Source of the DNA: Asterias amurensis
Lineage: Eukaryota > Echinodermata > Asteroidea > Forcipulatida > Asteriidae
Reading direction: 5' to 3'
NCBI RefSeq assembly: GCF_032118995.1
Contig: NC_092651.1
Span: 17,592,349-17,656,348, forward strand
Length of the DNA: 64,000 nt
The position numbers were made by a program, and so were the translations under genes. The notes below the pieces were generated by a model. The model was not told the origin of the DNA and made no database searches. It saw only the letters and a program-made list of their open reading frames with translations. Positions 21,401 through 29,500 of the stretch are shown here, one piece after another. Numbering within the stretch: position 1 is the stretch's first letter; the number at the start of each line of letters is the position of its first letter.

Positions 21401-23506
21401 CAAATCAAGATGGCCACACCGTGATAAAGGTCTATTGAGGGCTTTTTAAATAAGTCTTTGTAACTCTGTAACTTACACAAAATCTTTCTTGTCGGAATGT
21501 GTTGACAAGTGTCGTTGAAGGTGGCCTTGCCGTGTGTAGTTCTTGGTACAGCCTTCATGGGTGCATATAAACTCTCTCTGTCAAAAATAATGTTGAATAT
21601 TATTAAAGGCAGTGGACACTATTGGTAATTACTCAAAATAATTATTAGCATAAAACCTTACTTGGTAACGAGTAATGGGGAGCTGTTGATAGTATAAAAC
21701 ATTGTAAGAAACGGCTCCCTCTGAAGTAACACAGTTTTTGAGAGAGAACTAATTTTCCACGAAATTGATTTCGAGACCTCAGAATTAGATTTGAGGTCTC
21801 GAAATCAACCATCTGAAAGCGCTTTCATATGTATTATCTCGCAACTTCGACGACCAATTGAGCTCAAATTTTCAGGTGTGTTATTTTATGCATATTACAT
21901 GTAGTTAATATGTATCCACCAAGTGAGAAGACTGGTCTTTGACAATTACCAAAAGTGTCCAGTGTCTTTAAAGGCACAGTCATCATTTTGTTTTTGTCAA
22001 GTCAATGTACAGGCAAGAAAGACACAATAAAAGTCATCTTTTATAATGTCAGTCGAATACAGTGAAAATTTGCTGAGAAAACAGTGTCACTGGCCATTTT
22101 TCAAAAAGTTGCTGCAGGAAATATTTGGTGATTTCACTTTTTGGGCAAAAAATACAAAATGAGTTGAGTTCCTTCCGAATTAAATGAAGAAAGAAAGTAA
22201 ACAAAATAAAAAACATTTGTTATTTAACATTGTTTTAACTTGAAGAGGCTAGGAACAAGATTCCCAAATTAATTCAATATATATTGATGAGTATAAATAA
22301 ACAAATTAAGATAATATTGATTAGGTTTAAAATATAAATTTGACAAAAAAAATATAGAAAGTTGAGAAAAACAACAGTCAACAGTGAGTACCGATCAGAA
22401 AATTTCATTTTTTGAAGATGCATTTTAGTTAAACTCAACAAAAAGGCCATAAAAGCATCATGAATGTATATTGAGTGTGATGGGAAAGTTTTGGGTGTGT
22501 AGTACAAAATACAATGGAAATGTTAATTTTTGATGACGAACGGTCGTAAAACTTTCATCTATATCAACGCCGATTTTAAAAACCTGTAGCGTTAAAGAGG
22601 TCCAAAATCATAGACCCCTATAAGGCCCACGGGGAGCCTTATAATTATATAGTTTCTAGAAGTAGGCCTAGCTCATCAGTAGCTGTAGCTCCATGACCAT
22701 GATGCTGTAACCCATGGCCCATGTTTCATAATAATATAAATAAAGACTAAAGTCAATATTTTTATAATTTTATAAATAACTAAACTTAAAAAAGCACACA
22801 ACTTGCTAGTTGCGATAATGTAACCCTCCTACTGACGGCAGGAGGGTTACGTTATCGCAACTAACAACTTGCTTAATTAAAAAAGCAACTGCAAAGGTAT
22901 ATTTATATAAATACAGTATTATTTTTTATATTATTGATTCAGCAGAAACAGATTTAACTTACAATTACATTGTTGCCGCCCCTTCCTTCGGCTTAAAATA
23001 AAAGTTAAGTTATTTATTAGCAAAGAAATGGGATAACTTTCCGCAAGGCGCCACCACTTTTTCACTCATTTTTAGCAAAAGGGATATATCAATCAGGTAA
23101 ATAAGTTCCTATATTATTTCATATCAAATGAAAAAGTGGTGGCGCCATACGGAAACTTTTCCAAGAAATGTGTCAAGCAGTATTTTCTGCTAACTAAACA
23201 GTTGAAATTGGGCCCATAGTCCATACACTACTACTACAGAGAACAGTCCTTCCTACTCCTCTAGAATTATATGATATTCGTTTCGCTATCGTCTATCGTC
23301 TGCTTCAGTTTCCAGCTAGTAGTACAAGACACTAGTAGTAGTAGTAATTAAAAAATAATATTAAAAAAAAACTGTCGGAAATAGACCCCTTATGGTTTGC
23401 GTGCTGTACTTACTTTACCATCGTGTTTTGCGAGATGTTCGCGTAGTTGCCATTTCTTCTTAAATGACCCCTCACAGCCTTGTAAAGTACACTGAAAAAT
23501 CTTCAT
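12466..23506 (-). CDS. GTF3A: Transcription factor IIIA, nine C2H2 zinc fingers
   Basis: TFIIIA binds the internal control region of 5S rRNA genes for RNA polymerase III and also binds 5S rRNA as a storage or export particle. Ten exons join in phase: 23414-23506, 21477-21577, 20644-20734, 19670-19758, 18337-18410, 16998-17084, 15751-15797, 14704-14787, 13618-13773 and 12466-13224, giving 526 residues. Nine fingers occupy about residues 1-273, most on their own exon: FQCTLQGC, FICTHEGC, FVCMEDGC, FKCNHEGC, FRCEHEGC, YTCDKEGC, FKCETCGK, LTCPRENC and YACDHPGC each lead into an H..H pair. Finger 7 spans the 15751 and 14704 exons. The start ATG follows a possible acceptor (TTTGTAG), so a leader exon may exist. 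After finger 9 comes a basic PRKKRG and then a roughly 250-residue tail of seven-residue repeats, much longer than the vertebrate tail as I recall it. Introns hold many repeats. Confidence 0.95.
12580..13080 (-). repeat. Coding minisatellite in the GTF3A tail (21-bp, seven-residue unit)
   Basis: The last GTF3A exon carries about 20 or more units of 21 bp, mostly coding S/T-A-Q-N-T-E-x with variants such as TKNTES, AQHIER and PAKNTPAKNT. All length changes keep the frame, so the array is under coding constraint. Neighbouring units differ by several bases, so it is not freshly expanded. The opposite strand is also open through much of it, a by-product of the unit. Confidence 0.85.
13362..13602 (+). 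mobile_element. TTAA-ended MITE, right part only
   Basis: It begins within the family's CTGGTCGTCGAAGTTGCAAG region and runs through CAGAGGGAGCCGTTTCTCAC to AATAGTGTCCACTGCATTTAA. The left end is missing. It sits in the last GTF3A intron, 16 bp from the donor of the exon at 13618. Confidence 0.7.
13912..14130. repeat. Array of four CCGG-bounded palindromic words
   Basis: Four similar blocks about 60 bp apart read TCCGGCCAAATGAAATATAG...GCCGGAAA, with variants, each bounded by inverted TTTCCGGC and GCCGGAAA. A/T-rich spacers lie between them. A fifth, shorter pair (AAGCCGGAATTCCGGC) ends the set near 14155. It lies in a GTF3A intron. Confidence 0.65.
14245..14375 (+). repeat. SINE tail (family A), head missing
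   Basis: ATTGGGTCTCAGAATTCATC, ACTCAGCGCCTTGAGTACC and ATGCGCTATATAAGACTTCG repeat the last 130 bp of the full SINE at 15304-15715. It lies in a GTF3A intron. Confidence 0.65.
15304..15715 (+). mobile_element. Full-length tRNA-derived SINE (family A)
   Basis: The head resembles a tRNA with a long variable arm: GTAGCCGAGCGGTTAAGAGT is a good A box and GGGTTCGAATCCCCAGCCGT holds a near-perfect B box. A GTGTCCTTAACCAACACACT core and a tail with CGCTATATAAGACTTTGATA and ATTATC repeats follow. Other pieces are at 14245, 19300 and 27537. The Pol III promoter boxes look intact. It lies in a GTF3A intron. Confidence 0.8.
15890..16475 (-). mobile_element. 3' end of an L2/CR1-like LINE
   Basis: Read on the minus strand from about 16475, the frame gives LWNSLPIKLRKETSFNTFKN then QLKTHVFTHKLL and a stop. 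This is the classic end of L2/CR1-type reverse-transcriptase proteins in marine invertebrates. A 3' untranslated region with GCGCCAGGAGTGTCACGTG follows, and then an A/T-rich stretch to about 15890. The 5' part is missing. It lies in a GTF3A intron. Confidence 0.65.
17171..17394. mobile_element. 224-bp foldback element
   Basis: Nearly perfect inverted arms of about 100 bp run from ATAAGAAGAAACTATAAATA at the left to TATTTATAGTTTCTTCTTAT at the right. Both arms hold GCAGGTACAACCATGTG and its reverse complement, and AGAGCC words surround a centre with GTCTCCGAGTCTCGGGTCTC. No frame is coding. It lies in the GTF3A intron between the 18337 and 16998 exons. Confidence 0.8.
17836..18216 (-). mobile_element. 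TTAA-ended MITE, full copy, minus orientation
   Basis: TTTAAACACTATTGGTAATT at one end and CAATAGTGTCCAGAGTCTTT plus AA at the other. The internal order matches the copy at 9776-10158 in reverse. It lies in a GTF3A intron. Confidence 0.75.
18614..19008 (+). mobile_element. TTAA-ended MITE, nearly full copy
   Basis: It runs from TTAAAGACACTGGACACTAT to AATAGTGTCCACTGCCTTCA. The last TTAA has drifted to TTCAA. It contains CAAAGACTACATGTAGTC where other copies have CAAAGACCAGTC, a small insertion. It lies in a GTF3A intron. Confidence 0.75.
19300..19385 (+). repeat. Internal SINE fragment (family A)
   Basis: ACTAAGAGAAGGGGTTTGCC and GCGCCGCAGCACCTTGTAAA match the middle of the SINE at 15304 and the copy at 27537. 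Head and tail are missing. Confidence 0.5.
21603..21971 (-). mobile_element. TTAA-ended MITE, full copy, minus orientation
   Basis: TTAAAGGCAGTGGACACTAT at one end, AAAGTGTCCAGTGTCTTTAA at the other. The middle has GAGGTCTCGAAATCAACC and a shortened stretch where others have the ACACGAAGTTGTGTG word. It begins about 25 bp from the exon at 21477-21577. Confidence 0.75.
22798..22873. repeat. Tiny hairpin flanked by 10-bp direct repeats
   Basis: Arms 22808-22830 and 22840-22862 pair at 22 of 23 positions (left arm AGTTGCGATAATGTAACCCT then CCT) around a nine-base loop. ACAACTTGCT stands at both sides (22798-22807 and 22864-22873), like a target-site duplication. It could be a minimal foldback element or a pre-miRNA-like hairpin. 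It lies in GTF3A intron 1. Confidence 0.6.
22963..22991 (-). other. Possible 29-base cassette exon with stop in GTF3A intron 1
   Basis: On the minus strand a good acceptor (TTTATTTTAAG) and a donor (GTAAGTT) bound 29 bases starting CCGAAGGAAGGG. Joined after the first coding exon they would read seven or eight codons and then TAA. The main transcript does not need it. It may be chance. Confidence 0.2.
23035..23162. mobile_element. Short palindromic MITE, copy 2
   Basis: AACTTTCCGCAAGGCGCCAC and CACTTTTTCACTCATTTTTA at the left face AAATGAAAAAGTGGTGGCGC and CATACGGAAACTTTTCC at the right. This is the clearest of three copies in the window, and it lies in GTF3A intron 1. Confidence 0.7.
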
Positions 23507-23880
23507 GGTACCTACAAATAACACGAGTATCAGTATTTACACAGAATAACTGATGACAAATATGCCTTCTCATTTAAACGTTCACATGCAGGGATACAAT
23601 TTTGCAAAATGTTGCTGTCAAACATTTCGCTTCGACGATCGTGCACACGTGTGAGACAGAATAGACAGCAAATCTCCGTGTAATGTGAGTGAGAGGTCAA
23701 AGGTACATTTGTAAGGATCCGTACATTCGGTCAGGCTGGTGGCGCCCTTCACGAGCCTCGAAGATAAGACATCAGATTTTCAGGCTTCGGGTGTCTTGAG
23801 CTCCATGGTATTTTTCTGCTACCTCACATGAAAAACAGATTTTCTTCTCTTTTTACGGTCCTTTGAAAGCAAAAAAGCGA

Positions 23881-24091
23881 ATGGCCACTTTTCGGCCGCC
23901 TAAGTAAAATTTGATCTTCCGGTATCTTAAAGGAGAATAAAAAGGAGATGGCCACTTTTCGGCCGCCAGAAAAGTGAACTTGTGAAGTGTGCTTTTCATG
24001 GGTGGCAGAAAAGCAAAGCTCATTTTTACAAAACGTTCAATCTGCTTTTCTAAATATTCGGATAAAAGCAAATGGCCACTTTTTGTTTGCC
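23881..24091 (+). repeat. Three spaced ATGGCCACTTTTCGGCCGCC words upstream of GTF3A
   Basis: The 20-base word stands exactly at 23881 and 23948 and in altered form (ATGGCCACTTTTTGTTTGCC) at 24072. Each is preceded by an A-rich AAAAGC or AAAGG. They lie 370-590 bp upstream of the GTF3A start codon. They could be promoter elements or a degraded repeat. Confidence 0.5.
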
Positions 24092-26007
24092 AAAAATTTG
24101 TTTTAAAATACTTGTTTTTCTGCCAGTTTTGTGCGCATTTCCCAAGCCAATTAGGACCAACATTAAAGCCTCAATTTATCCAGTCGCCTCAAAAGTTCAA
24201 GCACAAAACCCCTTGTTCGAATATTGTTATTATAATAATTTACACATTCTATTATTGGACGACCCCTAATATAATAGTTATTATTCAAAAGTAACTGTGG
24301 GTTTACAAAAAAATGATAATAAAATAAAAGCTTAAAGAATGAACTTAGACCTATTTGTTTAGTGTGGAGCACGTGCATGCTTGTTTAAACTGTTTTGTGC
24401 ATTTCTCTCAGTGAAGTAAACATCTTAGCAAAGTAATCATACTTCTGCATTAATTTGTTTTCCACTTTGTATAAAAAGGGGTTTAAAAAGTACTTTTGTA
24501 TGTTTTTCTTTAAAAAAAACCACTCATTTCCAATGAGCGTTTAGGAGCAGCTGTGATACAAAACTTTAAAAGTCATTGACAAAATTAATGTTTAATTTTA
24601 AAACATTTGTTTATTTGATTATTCCATCAAATGCAATTCAATTCACAAAACTTACAGAATGGGAATTCAATCATATTTCCTTCACCTGCAAATCTTTTAA
24701 CATATGACAACAATTGAGTCACAATAAATGAATGTTTTCAGCAAAATTACTCTGGAATAGTTAAACCTAAATTATATTGCACATTATAAACAGTATACAT
24801 AAAATGTAAAATAGCCTTCACCACTTACAAAAAAACAAACCCATATGTTTATATACAGTAAAGTAAAGTGAAAAGTAACAAATATTTTACAATTCTTAAC
24901 AAATAAGAGCATTTGAGACCCACTTAAAATCTCTACTAGTCATACTTTTGTAGGAATGCAATTTTACTTTCTAAAACTGTATAGCTTTGTCATGCCAAAT
25001 TTGACAAAATGACATTTTAAATTGTCTAAATTATAAAATAAACAAGGACTTAACATAAACCGCTTATGTTTGTAACTAAACTTAAGTGTGAGTGGTGGTT
25101 CTCGCAGGTTTGAAATAAATACCTAACATTATTTTATTATCCATAAAAACCACTGAATTTTGAGCATAGCTTTAGACCACAGTAGATACAAACAGCTTGT
25201 ATCAAAATGTCCAGTGCGTTCGTTCAGAGTCGCATTGGACATTTTGGTGCAAGATTTGACCGTGTTCCAGTTGAGTAAAGTATCCCATGTTCATATAGTA
25301 TGTGCTTTTAAAACCAAACCCACTATATGTTCTGTATTGATTTCACAGACACTTTTACTGGAAATACTGTGGTCAAAAAATCAACTAAACTAGCCATGTA
25401 TGGACTTATGGTGATGATTGTATCAAAATAAATGGTCTCCCTAGAGTTAGCCCTACTAGTGCCTATCAAATACATGTGTACCTGTAATGCCAATCATTTT
25501 AACCAAACCAGTAAATTTCTACTTTTCTTTTAAAATTTGCCACTAAAATTTCTAGAATATGACTGTAGTCAATGCATGCAGGAGTTGAAAGCAGACTTCC
25601 CAAAATTTATATTGAACTTTCACAAAGGTAATTTTAAGGGTAAGTGGTGTCAGAAAAAACTATGACTCTGAGAAGAGCTGCTGTATACTCTGCTCATCTT
25701 CAGCCAGTAAGTTTACAATCTATTGATCCACACTACACAAAGCTTCAAACATCACTAGCGTATGGTGTGTTGTAACTAACAATTGCGTAATAAGTATGGC
25801 TGAATTTATCAATACTGCCAATACAGAATCTGAATGTTGGGCGGATTTCATCAGCCTGGAATGCTGCTAGGGTCAAGCAAAGCATTGGGAGTGAATGATC
25901 CATCAACAAATGTAGATCTTTATCCTGTGAAGCCACAGAATGAATAGCTTCTGACTAGTACCCCGAACAAACATTCTGACAAAAAGGGAGACCGCCCAAC
26001 ATTAGGG

Positions 26008-26068
26008 GTAAATAGCTCAGCTGGTAGAGCGCTGCACGATCATCCAAAGGTCGCAAGTTGTTCAACCC
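26008..26068 (+). pseudogene. tRNA-like fragment, decayed
   Basis: AATAGCTCAGCTGGTAGAGC is a good A box and ATCCAAAGGTCGCAAGTTG follows as in many tRNAs. However, the B box reads GTTGTTCAACC in place of GGTTCGAATCC, and the acceptor ends do not pair. This is a tRNA pseudogene or SINE head and not a working tRNA. Confidence 0.5.
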
Positions 26069-26284
26069 AAAACTTATTTAAACATTTACCCAGTCAGTTT
26101 TCCTTGTGGTTTATTACTTTATCTTGTGTGACCGAAACTGTTTTAATAGAATGTGTCAGACAAGACTTCGCATGTTTACAACAGAGTCCGGACTTCCTAC
26201 ATCTTAAACTTAGTGAAAAATGGCAGTGTTTGATTTTGTTTATCCCGATATGAGACGAGGCTGTTATGTGGAAACTACAGCACA

Positions 26285-26375
26285 GTGGTCGTAGTCAATA
26301 ACTGTTTCTGCTGAATCGGCCATTGGATATACATTGGCCAATGATCGAAACAGTTATTGGTTACAGCCGCGAAAA
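26285..26375. repeat. Palindromic sequence with CAATAACTGTTTC arms
   Basis: GTAGTCAATAACTGTTTC pairs with GAAACAGTTATTGGTTAC, and inside it CGGCCATTGG pairs with ATTGGCCAATG. It is a small foldback or structured element just beyond the YIPF6 3' end. Confidence 0.45.
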
Positions 26376-26551
26376 ACGCACCACTAGATTCGTATTGCGC
26401 AAGGCCATACTAAGGAGAAGTTGCACAACCAAACCTTTAGTGATTTCAGACTCCAGTTGTAGAACTGGGCCACTACACTGGTGAACTCTTCTTTCATATA
26501 TTATTTTAAAACTATTTTTGTAACGCGTAATGTGATTGGTTGTTTCAATAC

Positions 26552-29500
26552 TCAGCTGCTACTGCGTGAGATGACCATCCAGCCAATCACAAAGTAGAAA
26601 AGAAAGATGGGGTAGACAGCTAGGAGTTTCCTGTGCTGTGGTTGGCTGTCGGCAAGGAAGGCCAGTGAAGCTATATAATTAAATAAAAACAGTAAATACA
26701 GAGTTATGTTTCAAAATTAATAATATAACACTAAATAAATAAAACTAAGCACTTATTACGCAATTTTTTTAAAATTCCACAATGGCCAATTGAGTCAAAC
26801 ACATCAATGAATCATCGCAACTCCTAAAAAGTATGAAGCCCCGGCTCTGTAAATTCGGCTAATTAATCAAAATGAACATTTTTTTAAACATTTTTTTGGT
26901 CCCTTATTTGAAGAGAAGCAATTACTCATAGATTTATTGTTTGAAAGGGAATAGACCTTATGAGCATGGTGTTGTTTGAGCAGAGAGCCCCTGTGTCAAG
27001 GTAAGAAGAGGGCTCCCTCGTGTCAAGGTAAGAAGAGGGCTGTTCATTGGCTAATCCTTAGCCTGAACAACTGATATCACACTTTGAGGCTCGTGAGTAA
27101 CGCCACATTGACCCAATTCACCTGTTGTCATCATCAGAATATCTTGGATGCGCCATACTGGTGGGCAATGTCATTATTGTGCGTTATTCAGCGAAGTGCA
27201 CATTTTAGGCGACGCGTCGTTTACATATAAACCTATTGACCACCAAAATGGTGAACCTGGCACAGTGGCCGCATGTGGCACGCGTGCAAGGGGTCAATAC
27301 CAGCCTTTGCGCACCTGGCAGGACCCTGCAAGATGTACCCTTGACCTTGCATCCCATTCACACAGAGATTAGATTTGTAGTCATTACAAACCACATCCCC
27401 TCGGACAGTTTGTTTACCAAATGAAATCATCGGGCCTGAAAGACCAGTGCCTGTCTTTATTCTTGCGGTAAAAAAAAAAACAGGGGACTAGTCTGACAAT
27501 CCTGTGCAGCGCCTGTACAGATTTGTGCATTTCCATTGTCCATTGATCCCCAGCGGTGACACTTGTGTCCTTAAGCAAGACACTTCACCATTGCTTCGTC
27601 CTTCGGATGGGATGTTAAGCTGTTGATCCCATGTGTTGTGTAAAGCATGTAAAATAACCCTGGGTTCGCCCTAGTGTTCCTGGCTGTGGCTGCTGTATGC
27701 GCCGTAGCACCTTGTAAACTCTTATAAGGTGCCATCTAATTGGGTCTCAGAATTCATCTTTCTGAGAGTTTGTATATACTCAGCGTCTTGAGCACCTTGT
27801 TTGGTAGATACGTGCGCTAGATAAGACTCTGATATAATCATCCGTTTACCTATACTGATTCTAAGATAGTTGGATGGCTGGATTAAATCAATGCATGGGG
27901 TCCATTAGACTATTTAAAACTGGGATTTTTAAAAATGTATTCAGTACATTTTGAACTCACCAAAAGTTGACCACAAAAATGCAAAGATGACGATGGGCAG
28001 TCGGACGAAGAACAGAATGGTGGAGTCTCCAGCCAGAACGAGGAGACGACAGACAATGAGGCTGATGACAAGGGGCAGGATGCAGTAACCAAGAACACAA
28101 ACACTCTGGAAGAACGAACTGCATGGAGGACAAACATTACAAAAAATCAAACATTTGCATAATAAAAAGTAAGTGTACGTTTTTAAGTACTATATCAGCC
28201 GCCAAATTTGTCACTGTTTGAGATTTTCTTCTCACATAACAAACTGAACCTTTCTTTATCGCATTTTCTAAATCTTCAAGCTTTTGGGTTCCATGCCCAA
28301 GCTAGTGTATCTTGGGGTTTATATTTAAAATTAAACTCATAAAATCATAAATAATAAAAATAACATAATTTAAAATGTTCCAGATTGCACTATTACATTA
28401 GAGCTGTTAAAACAAAACGAACAGCAACTAACAAACATTCTAAACTTGCCAAATTTGGTCCAGAATGCTTTATATTTTTAGAAGAATATGATTAGTTTTT
28501 TATATTATTTTTTAGAATCCACCATTTTGTCACCAATCCTAACCAAACCAACAAGTCAGTAGCGGTTTGGTCTGAAAAGCGGTTGAACCAAACACGTGCA
28601 AAGGCTTAACCAACGAGGGCAGTACAAATTTGTTTCTAGTAAAGGTTGACAAGAGGCACTCAAGGACTAAGAACGATCATGTCCTTCCAATTTTCACAGA
28701 GGTAGCCTACCCCTCACTTACATGACACCTCCAAGGAGTTTAGAATTGAGAGCAACCACGATGGCACCGAACGACAGAAGAGCAAATACTTCAGAGAACT
28801 GCGAGTTGACTGCTTCATGGGACTTATCATCAGTAGTTGTTGACTCTTGTAGCAGCCTAAAATGAGAGACAATTCAAATTTGTCACATAACTTTTATGGA
28901 ATTTGATGGAAACATAAATTTGATGGATATGAAAATTCCATGACAAAATAGCTAGCTGGCCTTGGTTTCCACTTATGCTAGAAGTGTGAGCCACAAGATC
29001 TTGTATTTCGGGAGGTATACAGGTTTGGACACAACGTGGACCTCAACTCTCCTGAGTTGCTAAAATAAAATATCTTAAATATTTTCATTTTGCATCCTTT
29101 TACCATGAGCGGCTTTAAAGGCAGTGTACACTATTGGTATTTGTCAAAGACTAGCCTTCACAGTTGGTGTATCTCAACATATGCATAAAATAACAAACCT
29201 GTGAAAATTTGAGCTCAATCGGTCATCGAACTTGCGAGATAATAATGAAAGAAAAAAACACCCCTGTCACACGAAGTTGTGTGCGTTTAGATGGTTGACT
29301 TCGAGACCTCAAGTTCTAAATCTGAGGTCTCGAAATCAAATTCGTGGAAAATTACTTCTTTCTCGAAAACTATGGCACTTCAGAGGGAGCGGTTTCTCAC
29401 AATGTTTTAGACCATCAACCTCTCCCCATTACTCGTCACCAAGAAAGGTTCGATGCTAATAATTATTTTGAGTAATTACCAATAGTGTCCACTGCCTTTA

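Larger units (their letters stand above)
24100..26551. other. Gap between GTF3A and YIPF6, no gene seen
   Basis: The stretch is A/T-rich. It contains a short stem-loop near 25206-25246 (AAAATGTCCAGTGCG against CGCATTGGACATTTT), a decayed tRNA-like head at 26008-26068 and a palindrome near 26285-26375. No frame has coding character. The GTF3A promoter must lie at its left end and the YIPF6 3' untranslated region at its right end. Confidence 0.55.

Noticed and set aside
26008-26068. Functional tRNA gene
   Set aside because: The A box is good but the B box is broken and the acceptor stem does not pair.
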